A stretch of 64,000 nucleotides of DNA, taken from contig JBAZNL010000001.1 of NCBI GenBank assembly GCA_041649275.1, positions 372,001 to 436,000 of the forward strand. Direction: 5' to 3'. A model generated the notes under the pieces. It was not told where the DNA came from, searched no databases, and saw only the letters and a list, made by a program, of their open reading frames with translations. The position numbers were made by a program, and so were the translations under genes. Of the stretch, positions 23,728 to 32,217 are shown in pieces; positions within the stretch are counted from its first letter, which is position 1; each line of letters starts with the position of its first letter. This DNA is from Candidatus Izemoplasmatales bacterium (GTDB lineage Bacteria > Bacillota_I > Bacilli_A > Izemoplasmatales > Hujiaoplasmataceae).

Positions 23728-26181
23728 CTAATATCGTTTGATTTCGTCGATGATCCGCATGCGTCTCACCTTGACGAAATATGTTCCGTATCCAATCAGA
23801 AACACGAGAATGCCGGCTCCGATCGAGAACGCGGCCTGCGTGGGGTCGAACGGAATGACCTTGTAGTTGTTCACAAGAAGCATGAGTTCCGGCATGATCG
23901 GAAAGAAGAAGGCGGCGAGCGTCCATGATCCGATCGCCGCGATCGTCGCGAGGATCGCGGCCTCTCCCGCGAACAGTCGAAGGAGGATCGAACGGCCTGC
24001 GCCAAGGGTCATCAGACGGGCGTAATCCGCCTTCGTCGCATCGAAGACGAGGATGGCGTTGTTCAGGAGCACGATCGCGAAACAAAGGACGACGGCCCAC
24101 CCGATCAGCGTGAGATAGTCCGTGACGTCGAAGAACAGGTCGGCGGTCTCGGTGAAGACCTCCCGGACGTCGATCAGGAAATACATCCTGCTCGCGTATG
24201 TCCGGATCATCGCCGCTGCCGCCACGTCGTCATCCTCGACATTGAGGAGAAGCGCGTTGATCGGCGCGACCTCCGCGTATGCCGGCACGGAGACGATGTT
24301 CAGAATTGCGATGCCGTCGTAATAGGTGTCGATGAATCCGGCGACGACGGCCGTCGCCGCGGGCAGATCCTTGCTGATTGCGAGCGTGACCTCATCTCCT
24401 TCCCGCAATTGATAGACTTTCCCAAGCGATACGGGAAGCAGAACCTGCAGGCGCGTCGTATCCGAAAAACGGATGCGGGCGGCTTCCTCGATATCGAAGT
24501 CGAGATAATCGTCGAGAGCGGCGCCGTCCATCGAGAGGATGTATCGGAACCGTTTCTCTCCCTCGCCGGTATGGAGGACGACTCCGGAATAGAATACCGC
24601 CTCCGAAATCGTCTCCGGCTGATATTCGCGAACGATCTCTTCCTTCAGCGACGGATCGTAATCGAAAACGTTCGCAAGGATGTAGTCCGCCTTGATCTGC
24701 TCGCCGACGGTATCCGTCGCGATCATGACGAACAGATTCAGCATGCTGGTGATGGCGATCGCCATGATGACCATGATCGCGACCTTGAGCGAATTGTGGG
24801 CGACACGGTCGGAGGCCAGATGGCGGGCGGTGAACAGTCCGAACGCGCTCGGACGATGGCGGAACCCGGCGGATACGACTTTCAGCAACAGCCCGGATCC
24901 GCTGAAGACGATCCCGATCATACATGCGGTTTCGGCGAGTCGTCCCCATGGGGACTGATGCCAGCCGAAGGCGTGAAGAAGCACGATGACCGTCAGTGCC
25001 GCGACGAACGGGATGACGACCGCGGATTCGCGTTCGGCGCGCGCGTCATGGCTGAGGGAAACCGACGAACGTCGACGCAGGACGACGAACCGGATCGACA
25101 ATTCGATCACGACGAACATCACGATGGCCGCGATCGCCGCGGCGGTCAATCCGGGATTCAGGGCGATGTTCCCATCGACGCCGGCGATCGGGGCGGCGAT
25201 GCTGAACGCGTACCAGGCGAGTAGGGCTCCCGTCGGGCAGGCACCCAGGAGAAGGATCGCGAACTGCCATATCCAGACGCGGAAGGCGAAGCGGCTGCTG
25301 CCCCCCAGGATCCTGACAACGCCGAACTGTTGGGTGAAGTCGCGAAACAGGATCGGAAAGACGGAACGGAGGACGAGCGCGAGTGCGACGAGCGCCATCG
25401 CTCCGACGCCGATGAAGATCGACGAGTTGAACGCGGCTCCCCGCGCAATGTCCGCTTCATCCATCACGACGGTGAATTCGAAGGAAGCGTACTCGGGGTT
25501 TGCGGCCAGAAGCGCGATCGCGGCGTCCGCGTCGATTCCCGGTTTGAGCGCGAAGTACATGGTGTTCCCCAGGTTGCCGAGATTGGCGATGCCGTAGATC
25601 GCCTCGAGCAGGGCGGCCTTTTCGACGAAGACGGCGTCACCCTTGAGGATCCCGACGTCGTCGACGACTGCGACGACACGATGCGGCACGGCCGTGCCGC
25701 CGACGAAGAGGTCGATGGACGAACCCTGCGTGAGTCCTTCGCCTTCCGCGAAGCTGCGCGACACGATCGCCTCGCCGACCCCGATCGACGGCAGATCGGT
25801 CTCGATCACGCGTTCCATCTCGGGGATCGAGGACGAGTAGATCTGGGCATATGACATCTTTCCCGCAATCTCGACGCCGGCGTTCAGATTGAAGAACGAT
25901 GCCTGGAAGACGAACAGATCGGCGTAATTTTCGGCGATGGTGCGACGATTGATGATGCGCGTCGTCGAATTCGCGTCGTATGTCATCACGATATCGACGT
26001 CGTGATACTTCTCAAGACGTTCCATCGTGAAGATCTGGCGGAACGTGTCGTCGATGGTGAAGCCGGCGATCATCAGGGCCGAGATGAGCGTCATCGTGAA
26101 CAGAATGACCACGGAGCGGCCGAGGTTGCGGGTCAGGTTCCGCCATGCGACCCGAAGTTCAAACCCGATCGAGGCGAACAT
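23728..26181 (-). CDS. FtsX-like ABC exporter permease
   Basis: An 818-aa permease of the MacB/FtsX type. It has an N-terminal TM helix (about 27-48), a large extracytoplasmic domain, and a block of three helices. A further segment, a second extracytoplasmic domain and a C-terminal three-helix FtsX block ending in GILVFLIGYGTYFVKVRR follow. ATG 26181 is chosen (AAAGG 9 nt upstream), so the gene overlaps the ATPase gene by 23 nt. Long permeases of this layout usually move lipids, lipoproteins or peptides, or transmit force to surface enzymes, rather than import solutes. Cargo is unknown. Confidence 0.88.
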   Translation of the reverse strand: MFASIGFELRVAWRNLTRNLGRSVVILFTMTLISALMIAGFTIDDTFRQIFTMERLEKYHDVDIVMTYDANSTTRIINRRTIAENYADLFVFQASFFNLNAGVEIAGKMSYAQIYSSSIPEMERVIETDLPSIGVGEAIVSRSFAEGEGLTQGSSIDLFVGGTAVPHRVVAVVDDVGILKGDAVFVEKAALLEAIYGIANLGNLGNTMYFALKPGIDADAAIALLAANPEYASFEFTVVMDEADIARGAAFNSSIFIGVGAMALVALALVLRSVFPILFRDFTQQFGVVRILGGSSRFAFRVWIWQFAILLLGACPTGALLAWYAFSIAAPIAGVDGNIALNPGLTAAAIAAIVMFVVIELSIRFVVLRRRSSVSLSHDARAERESAVVIPFVAALTVIVLLHAFGWHQSPWGRLAETACMIGIVFSGSGLLLKVVSAGFRHRPSAFGLFTARHLASDRVAHNSLKVAIMVIMAIAITSMLNLFVMIATDTVGEQIKADYILANVFDYDPSLKEEIVREYQPETISEAVFYSGVVLHTGEGEKRFRYILSMDGAALDDYLDFDIEEAARIRFSDTTRLQVLLPVSLGKVYQLREGDEVTLAISKDLPAATAVVAGFIDTYYDGIAILNIVSVPAYAEVAPINALLLNVEDDDVAAAAMIRTYASRMYFLIDVREVFTETADLFFDVTDYLTLIGWAVVLCFAIVLLNNAILVFDATKADYARLMTLGAGRSILLRLFAGEAAILATIAAIGSWTLAAFFFPIMPELMLLVNNYKVIPFDPTQAAFSIGAGILVFLIGYGTYFVKVRRMRIIDEIKRY

Positions 26182-26842
26182 CCCTGACGACCTTTCCGTC
26201 GGCGAGACGGACGTTGCGGGTACAGTACTTGAGGAATTCCTCCCCATGGGTCACGAGTACGATCGTCTTTCCGTGGTCGCGGTGAAGGTCCCTGAGGATC
26301 GCCATCACCTCGGCAGCGCTGACGGAATCGAGATTGCCGGTCGGTTCGTCGGCGAAGATGACGTCCGGGTCGTTCACCAGGGCGCGCGCGATCGCGACCC
26401 GCTGCTGCATTCCCCCGGACAGTTCGTTCGGATAGCCGTTCTTGCGATCGAGCATCCCGACCATGTCGAGGACCGCGTCGATCCGGGCGGCATTGCGGTT
26501 GCCCGCGAGGACGGCCGCGAGTTCCACGTTCTCGCGCACCTTCAGGTTCGGGATCAGGTTGTAGAACTGGAAGACGAATCCGATCTTTCGCTGCCGCAGG
26601 CCGACAAGTTCGCCGTCCGTGTACTCGACGGTGTCTTTTCCGAAGAGCCTGACGGTCCCCGAAGTCGGGCGTTCGAGTCCCGACAGGACGTAGAGAAGCG
26701 TCGTCTTGCCGGATCCGGACGGACCGGTGATGCCGACGAACTCGGCTTCGTCGATGGTCAGGTCGATGGCGCGGAGGACGTTGACGGTCACTTTCCCGTT
26801 TTCATAGTTCTTGACGACGCCTTCGCACGCGATCCGATTCAT
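26159..26842 (-). CDS. ABC transporter ATP-binding protein (MacB/LolD type)
   Basis: The ATPase for the adjacent FtsX-like permease. Walker A is GPSGSGKTT, the signature LSGGMQQRVAIARA, Walker B VIFADEPTGNLD, and the switch His is in VLVTHGEEF. ATG 26842 gives 227 aa, the usual length. Upstream in-frame ATGs (26896, 26923) lie at or inside the promoter. The ribosome site is modest (GGTGG/GAAGGA region). ATPase, permease and lipoprotein form one three-gene operon. Confidence 0.93.
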   Translation of the reverse strand: MNRIACEGVVKNYENGKVTVNVLRAIDLTIDEAEFVGITGPSGSGKTTLLYVLSGLERPTSGTVRLFGKDTVEYTDGELVGLRQRKIGFVFQFYNLIPNLKVRENVELAAVLAGNRNAARIDAVLDMVGMLDRKNGYPNELSGGMQQRVAIARALVNDPDVIFADEPTGNLDSVSAAEVMAILRDLHRDHGKTIVLVTHGEEFLKYCTRNVRLADGKVVRDVRLDRV

Positions 26843-26910
26843 GTCCTTCACCACCGGGAGTCGACTTCGAACACGGAACGATGCCGATCGCGGCATGTCT
26901 CCGTACTTGC

Positions 26911-26939
26911 AGTATAACATCATCCGGGTTTCATTTCAA
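26911..26939 (-). promoter_or_regulatory. Promoter of the ABC exporter-lipoprotein operon
   Basis: On the minus strand: TTGAAA (26934-26939), 17-bp spacer, TATACT (26911-26916). Confidence 0.7.
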
Positions 26940-26974
26940 TGCGCCCGCTCCACATTCGGAACCCCCAAGAAACG

Positions 26975-27002
26975 AAAAAGCCGTCGCTTCCGCGGGCGGC
27001 TT
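26975..27002 (-). terminator. Terminator of the tryptophanase gene
   Basis: On the minus strand AAGCCG / CGGCTT with a GC-rich interior is followed by TTTCG; the 3' arm adds two more T residues. It separates tryptophanase from the ABC operon promoter. Confidence 0.65.
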
Positions 27003-27031
27003 CGATTCTGGGTTCTGGCGATCGGACGGAA

Positions 27032-28417
27032 TCACACCACCGGACGGAACCGGGAGGTGAAATGACGCAGTACGGGGGATTCGTAGGTGAACGCGACGCC
27101 TTTGAGGGAGGAAGCCCGTTTCGCAACCTCGATCAGGCAGTCGGCCACGTAATCGAGATGCTGGAACGTATAGGTCCGGCGGGGAATCGTGAGTCGCATC
27201 AGCTCGAGCTCCGCCCGGCGGTTCTTCCCGGAATCGGGATCGCGCCCGAGCAGGAGCGACCCGATCTCGACGGCGCGGACGCCGCCTTCGAGATAGAGTT
27301 CGTTGGTGACCGCGAGCGCCGGATACTCTTCGAACGGGATCTGCGGACAGAGTTTTCCGCAGTCGACGAACACGGCGTGTCCGCCGGTCGGCACCTGGAT
27401 CGGCACGCCGGCCGCAAGCAGCCGGTCGCCGAGATAGCGGACCTCGTCGATCCGATAGCGGAGATAATCCTCCTCGAGGGCTTCGTTCAGGCCGACGGCG
27501 AGGGCGTCCATGTCGCGTCCGGCGAGACCGCCGTACGTCGGGAATCCTTCCATCGGCACGATCCGCGTCTGGCAGCGGCGGAAGAGATCCGCGTCGTCCT
27601 TGATCGCGATGAGGCCGCCGATGTTGACGAGTCCGTCCTTCTTCGAACTCATCAGGAAGACATCGGCGCAGTCGAACATTTCGCGCGCGATCGTCCGGAT
27701 CGGGACGTTCTCGTAGCCGGGTTCGCGGGTCTTGATGAAATAGGCGTTCTCCGCATAGCGGGCGCCGTCGATGATCGTGCGGATGCCGTGCCGCCGGCAG
27801 AGGTCGCAGACGGCGCGCATGTTCTCGAGCGAGACCGGTTGACCCCCGACGGCGTTGTTCGTGACCGTCATGATGACGCCGGCGACGTTCTTCGCGCCAT
27901 GCGCGAGGATCTCCGCCTCCAGTTTCACGAGGTCGAAGTTTCCCTTGAACGGATGATAGCGGGCCGTATCGAAACAGGCGTCGAGGGCGGTGTCGATCGC
28001 CCTCGCTCCGGCGATCTCGACATGGGCCCGGGTCGTATCGAAGTGCGTGTTCGAGAGGAAGACCATCCCGGGGTGGGCGATCATTTCGGGAATCGCGACC
28101 TGCTCGGCACCGCGTCCCTGGTGGGCCGGCATGACGTATCGGTACCCGGTGATCTCGCGGACGACGGCTTCGAGCCGGAAGAAACTCGCGGATCCGGCAT
28201 AGGCCTCGTCGCCGATCATCAGGGCCGCCCATTGGAAATGGCTCATCGCGCCGGTTCCGGAATCGGTGAGAAGGTCGATGAAGACGTCCTCGCTTCGCAG
28301 CTGGAACACGTTGTATCCCGCTTCCGCCAACTTGCGGACCCGTTCTTCACGCGTCGTTTGGCGGATCGGTTCGATCATCTTGATGCGATAGGGGGGAAGC
28401 GCATATCTGCTGTCCAT
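27032..28417 (-). CDS. tnaA: Tryptophanase (tryptophan indole-lyase)
   Basis: This PLP enzyme splits tryptophan to indole, pyruvate and ammonia. The PLP lysine lies in MSSKKDGLV. DLLTDSGTGAMS, HQGRGAEQ and GGQPVSLENMRA are shared with tyrosine phenol-lyase. The segments THFDTTRAH (the Asp that replaces the Thr of the tyrosine enzyme) and VRAVEIGSLLLGRDPDSGK match TnaA, so I prefer tryptophanase. ATG 28417 has AAGGA 8 nt upstream and gives 461 aa; an earlier ATG at 28459 overlaps a TATAAT at 28448-28453. No TnaC-like leader peptide or tryptophan permease is next to it. Confidence 0.9.
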   Translation of the reverse strand: MDSRYALPPYRIKMIEPIRQTTREERVRKLAEAGYNVFQLRSEDVFIDLLTDSGTGAMSHFQWAALMIGDEAYAGSASFFRLEAVVREITGYRYVMPAHQGRGAEQVAIPEMIAHPGMVFLSNTHFDTTRAHVEIAGARAIDTALDACFDTARYHPFKGNFDLVKLEAEILAHGAKNVAGVIMTVTNNAVGGQPVSLENMRAVCDLCRRHGIRTIIDGARYAENAYFIKTREPGYENVPIRTIAREMFDCADVFLMSSKKDGLVNIGGLIAIKDDADLFRRCQTRIVPMEGFPTYGGLAGRDMDALAVGLNEALEEDYLRYRIDEVRYLGDRLLAAGVPIQVPTGGHAVFVDCGKLCPQIPFEEYPALAVTNELYLEGGVRAVEIGSLLLGRDPDSGKNRRAELELMRLTIPRRTYTFQHLDYVADCLIEVAKRASSLKGVAFTYESPVLRHFTSRFRPVV

Positions 28418-28591
28418 CGGTTCGTTCCTTCTTTCGGGTGCTACCTCATTATATATCACAAACCGGCCGGAAAGAAAGCGTTTTCTGACCTCACGAGATG
28501 AAACCGGAGGTCAGCCGTCCGGCAAATCGGACGATTGTCGTGGTTTTCATCGGGCTGTTTCGGGAAATCGGCACGCATGCGTTTCGTTCCG

Positions 28592-28600
28592 TGCTATGAT
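28592..28600 (+). promoter_or_regulatory. Extended -10 for pckG
   Basis: TGCTATGAT, an extended -10 about 30 nt before the ATG; no convincing -35. The 28418-28629 region holds only this and the divergent tryptophanase promoter. Confidence 0.45.
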
Positions 28601-28629
28601 ACTATCGACATCCTCGAAAGGAGCAAGCC

Positions 28630-30420
28630 ATGACGAACCATGCGATTCTGAACGAATGGATCAGGCACAACGTCGACCACTGCCAGCCCGATGCGGTGGT
28701 CCTCTGGCGCGGTACCCGCTCCCAGTACGATGAAACGCTCTCGATGATGGTAAGAAGCGGCGCGGCGATTGCCCTCGATCCGGTCAAACGGCCGGGCTGC
28801 TACCTCTTCCGCAGCCACCCGTCCGATGTCGCCCGCGTCGAGAACCGGACGTTCATCGCTTCCCGACGTCTCGAAGACGCCGGTCCGACGAACAACTGGA
28901 TCGAACCGGATCGACTCAAACGGATCATGTCCGGACTCTACGAGGGATCGATGCGCGGACGGACCATGTACGTGATCCCGTACTCGATGGGACCGATCGG
29001 TTCGCCGTTCGCGAAGATCGGCGTCCTCCTCACCGACAGTCCCTATGTCGCCGTGAACATGCAGATCATGACGCGGACCGGCGACGCCGTGCTCGCGGCG
29101 CTCGGAAGCAACGGCGATTTCGTCCGCTGTCTCCATTCGGTCGGCTACCCGCTCTCCAAGGGCGAAACGGATCCGGCCTGGCCGTGCGCCCCGATCGACC
29201 AGAAGTTCATCAGCCATTTCCCCGAGGATCGCCAGATCTGGTCCTACGGATCGGGTTATGGCGGAAACGCCCTCCTCGGCAAGAAGTGCTTCGCGCTCCG
29301 GATCGCTTCGGTCCAGGCGCGCGACGAGGGCTGGCTCGCCGAACACATGCTGATCCTGAAACTGACGAATCCCGAAGGCAAGGTACGCTACGTCACGGGC
29401 GCATTCCCCTCGGCCTGCGGGAAGACCAATCTCGCGATGCTCGTCCCCACCATCCCCGGATGGAAGGTCGAGACGGTCGGCGACGACATCGCCTGGATGC
29501 GGTTCGGCCGCGACGGCAGGCTCTATGCCGTCAACCCCGAGGCCGGCTTCTTCGGTGTCGCTCCCGGGACTTCGACGAAGACGAACCCCAACGCGATGGC
29601 GACGATCGCCCGCGACACGATCTTCACCAACGTCGCTCTGACCGACGACGGCGACGTCTGGTGGGAAGGCATCGGCTCCGCCGCGCCCGCTCACCTGATC
29701 GACTGGCAGGGACGCGACTGGGCGCCGGGATCGAAGGATCCGGCCGCCCACCCGAACGCGCGCTTCACCGCTCCGGCTTCGCAATGTCCCGCGATCGCTC
29801 CCGAGTGGGAGAACCCCGAGGGCGTGCCCATCAGCGCGATCCTGATCGGCGGACGCCGTCCCACGACCGTCCCGCTCGTTCACGAGAGCCTGAGTTGGAG
29901 CCATGGAATTTTCATGGGCTCGATCATGGGTTCGGAGATCACGGCCGCGACGATTTCCGACCAGATCGGCCAGGTTCGCCGCGACCCGTTCGCGATGCTT
30001 CCGTTCATCGGTTATCATGCGGGCGACTACCTCGCCCACTGGCTCGAGGTCGGCGCGGCGCATCCCGCGGCGGTCCTGCCGAGGATCTACTACGTCAACT
30101 GGTTCCGCAAGGACGACGGCGGGCGTTTCATGTGGCCCGGCTACGGCGAGAACAGCCGCATCCTGAAATGGATCTTCGAACGTGCCGAAGGCACCGCCGG
30201 GGCCGTCGAGACGCCGATCGGTCGGATGCCCCTTCCCGGCGACCTCGATCTGACGGGACTCGACGTATCCGCCGAAACGATGACGGCGCTGTTGTCCGTG
30301 GACGTCCCCGCCTGGCGCAGGGAGGCGGACGCCGTCGAGAAGTACTACGAGATCTACGGCGACCGGCTGCCGCCGGGGTTGCGCGCGGAACTCCTCGCCC
30401 TGAAGCGTCGTCTCGGGTGA
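28630..30420 (+). CDS. pckG: Phosphoenolpyruvate carboxykinase (GTP)
   Basis: This enzyme interconverts oxaloacetate and PEP using GTP/GDP. In fermentative bacteria it may run toward oxaloacetate, conserving energy. The kinase loop is FPSACGKTNLAML, the metal and nucleotide motifs are VGDDIAWM and GVAPGTSTKTNPNAM, and the C-terminal half has APEWENPEGVPI, IGGRRPTTVPLV and YVNWFRKDDGG. Length is 596 aa, as expected for the GTP class. AAAGGAG lies 7 nt before ATG. It is monocistronic with a strong terminator. Confidence 0.96.
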   Translation: MTNHAILNEWIRHNVDHCQPDAVVLWRGTRSQYDETLSMMVRSGAAIALDPVKRPGCYLFRSHPSDVARVENRTFIASRRLEDAGPTNNWIEPDRLKRIMSGLYEGSMRGRTMYVIPYSMGPIGSPFAKIGVLLTDSPYVAVNMQIMTRTGDAVLAALGSNGDFVRCLHSVGYPLSKGETDPAWPCAPIDQKFISHFPEDRQIWSYGSGYGGNALLGKKCFALRIASVQARDEGWLAEHMLILKLTNPEGKVRYVTGAFPSACGKTNLAMLVPTIPGWKVETVGDDIAWMRFGRDGRLYAVNPEAGFFGVAPGTSTKTNPNAMATIARDTIFTNVALTDDGDVWWEGIGSAAPAHLIDWQGRDWAPGSKDPAAHPNARFTAPASQCPAIAPEWENPEGVPISAILIGGRRPTTVPLVHESLSWSHGIFMGSIMGSEITAATISDQIGQVRRDPFAMLPFIGYHAGDYLAHWLEVGAAHPAAVLPRIYYVNWFRKDDGGRFMWPGYGENSRILKWIFERAEGTAGAVETPIGRMPLPGDLDLTGLDVSAETMTALLSVDVPAWRREADAVEKYYEIYGDRLPPGLRAELLALKRRLG

Positions 30421-30459
30421 TCCGGATCGAGCGACGTCGGCTTCCATCGGCCTCACGCA

Positions 30460-30497
30460 GGGACCGGCTCCGCCACGCGCGGAACCGGTCCCGTTTT
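30460..30497 (+). terminator. Terminator of pckG
   Basis: GGGACCGG...CCGGTCCC stem extended by TCCGC / GCGGA with a one-base bulge, followed by GTTTTCC. Confidence 0.7.
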
Positions 30498-30559
30498 CCA
30501 TTCGGTGCGCGAATGAAGGGGGAAAATGCGCTTTTCAACCCGAAAACGCGACGAATCGA

Positions 30560-30588
30560 TGGAAAACCGCATGCGGATTCCGTATAAT
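30560..30588 (+). promoter_or_regulatory. Promoter of the 5'-nucleotidase gene
   Basis: TGGAAA (30560-30565), 17-bp spacer, TATAAT (30583-30588). The -35 matches 4 of 6. Confidence 0.5.
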
Positions 30589-30608
30589 GATGAAAGGAGA
30601 TGACCGCG

Positions 30609-32168
30609 ATGGAGACAGCACGGATCCACATCGTTTTCACGACCGACGTCCACGGACAGCTGACGCCGGTCAATTTCGCGACCCGCGGGCGGTCGTCCAA
30701 AGGGCTTTCGCGGTTGAAGAACTTCCTCGACGGCCTCGAGGGGGAACGGATCCTGATCGACGGCGGCGACATCCTCCAGGGATCTCCGCTGATCGACCAC
30801 TGGATCGGGAAGACCGACCGCGGTCCGTGTCCCGTGGCGACGGTGCTCAATCGCCTCGGATACGATTACGTCACGATCGGAAACCACGAATTCAACTACG
30901 GGATGGACGTCCTGTCCGCATACACGTCGGATCTCTCGGCGCAGGTCGTCTGCGGAAACGTCCGCGTTCATGGGAAGCAGTTGTATCCGGGGCACGCCGT
31001 GCGGACGTTTGCAAACGGCGTCAGGATCGGGTTCGTCGGCGCCGTGACGCAAGCGGTTCCCTCCTGGGAGAAGCCGTCCAACATCCGGGGCGTCGCCTTC
31101 GAGGATGCCTATGCGATGATCAGGCGCGAGGTCGCCGAGATCCGCGACGGCGTCGACTGCGTCGTCGCGATCTACCACGGCGGCATCGAGAAGGATATCC
31201 CGACCGGATTGCCGATCGGTCCGCGGACGTCGGAGAACGAGGGATTCAAGATCGCCAAGCATGCCGGTGCGGACGTCATCCTCACCGGTCACCAGCACCG
31301 CAACGTCATCGACCGCGTCGACGGACGCTGCATCGTCCAGGTCACCGACCAGGCGTCCGCGTTCGCGCTTCTGACCCTGACCTTCGCCAAAGAGGACGGA
31401 GGCTGGCGCTTTGACGGATGCGAAGCCGAGACCCGTTCGCTCTCGGACTTCGAATCCGATCCGGACATCGAGGACCTGCTGTCGGATCTGACGAAGGAGA
31501 CCGACGTCGTCCTCGACCGCGTGCTGCTCCATCTCCGCGGCACCGGTCTCGTCGTGCGCGACCCGTTCACGGCCCGGCGCGACAACCATCCGCTCTTCCG
31601 CCTCCTGAACCAGGCGCAACTGTGGCGTTCGGGCGCGATGCTGTCGTCGGCGTCCCTGCCCAACGCCGTGCCCGGACTCAAGGCGAAGGTCACGATGCGC
31701 GACATCGCCGCGACCTTCATCTACCCCAATTCGCTCATGGTCCTCGAGATCGACGGCCGGCGGCTGAAAGCCGCGCTCGAGAAGACCGCGGAGTACTTCG
31801 CCCTCGGAACGGACGGCGACGTCGTCATCAATCCCGCGCACTTCCGTCCGAAGATCGAGCACTACAACTACGACGTCTTCGCGGGCATCGCGTACACGAT
31901 CGACGTCTCCCGCCCGCAGGGATCGCGCATCTCCGAACTCCGGTACCGGCGCCGTCCGGTGCGCGACGACGACGTCTTCACGATCGCCCTGAACAACTAC
32001 CGCGCCGGCGGGGGCGGGCAATACGCGATGTTCAAGGATGCGAAGCTGCTGAAGGAGATCACGAGTTCGACCGCGGACATCGTCGTCGAATACCTCGTCG
32101 CCCATCCCGACTTCCGCAGCCGCAGATCCTATTACCCCATCATCAGAACGGGCACACGCCGGGATTGA
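30609..32168 (+). CDS. 5'-nucleotidase / metallophosphatase family protein (UshA/YfkN-like), cytoplasmic
   Basis: A two-metal phosphoesterase predicted to dephosphorylate nucleotides or related phosphates. The calcineurin-type ligands are all present: TDVHG, DGGDILQGSP, GNHEFNYG, and GHQHRN. The C-terminal 5'_nucleotid_C domain (about 330-500) has DIAATFIYPNSLMVLEI and NNYRAGGGGQY, which stacks the base. Unlike typical UshA there is no signal peptide, so it acts in the cytoplasm. ATG 30609 has AAAGGAG at 9 nt and gives 519 aa. It lies just before the riboswitch-controlled guanine operon on the other strand. Confidence 0.88.
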   Translation: METARIHIVFTTDVHGQLTPVNFATRGRSSKGLSRLKNFLDGLEGERILIDGGDILQGSPLIDHWIGKTDRGPCPVATVLNRLGYDYVTIGNHEFNYGMDVLSAYTSDLSAQVVCGNVRVHGKQLYPGHAVRTFANGVRIGFVGAVTQAVPSWEKPSNIRGVAFEDAYAMIRREVAEIRDGVDCVVAIYHGGIEKDIPTGLPIGPRTSENEGFKIAKHAGADVILTGHQHRNVIDRVDGRCIVQVTDQASAFALLTLTFAKEDGGWRFDGCEAETRSLSDFESDPDIEDLLSDLTKETDVVLDRVLLHLRGTGLVVRDPFTARRDNHPLFRLLNQAQLWRSGAMLSSASLPNAVPGLKAKVTMRDIAATFIYPNSLMVLEIDGRRLKAALEKTAEYFALGTDGDVVINPAHFRPKIEHYNYDVFAGIAYTIDVSRPQGSRISELRYRRRPVRDDDVFTIALNNYRAGGGGQYAMFKDAKLLKEITSSTADIVVEYLVAHPDFRSRRSYYPIIRTGTRRD

Positions 32169-32187
32169 CCGGGTGTGCCCGTTTTTC
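32147..32187 (+). terminator. Terminator of the 5'-nucleotidase gene
   Basis: ACGGGCACAC / GTGTGCCCGT (10 bp) followed by TTTTT, overlapping the stop. A second small hairpin ACCGGGA / TCCCGGT lies at 32195-32213, between the convergent 5'-nucleotidase and guaA genes. Confidence 0.85.
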
Positions 32188-32217
32188 ATCGTGGACCGGG
32201 ATCGTTTCCCGGTTCTT

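Noticed and set aside
21427..23928. An 833-codon plus-strand open frame
   Set aside because: Antisense to the 759-aa lipoprotein, which has a signal peptide, ribosome site and operon context; the plus frame has none.
27032..28417. Tyrosine phenol-lyase instead of tryptophanase
   Set aside because: The FDTT and VRAVEIGSLLLGRDP segments match tryptophanase; tyrosine phenol-lyase has different residues at these places. The alternative is not fully excluded without alignment.
28594..30501. A 635-codon minus-strand open frame
   Set aside because: Antisense shadow of pckG, which has full catalytic motifs.
32195..32213. Terminator for guaA
   Set aside because: The ACCGGGA / TCCCGGT stem has no T run on the minus strand, so it is a hairpin of uncertain role.
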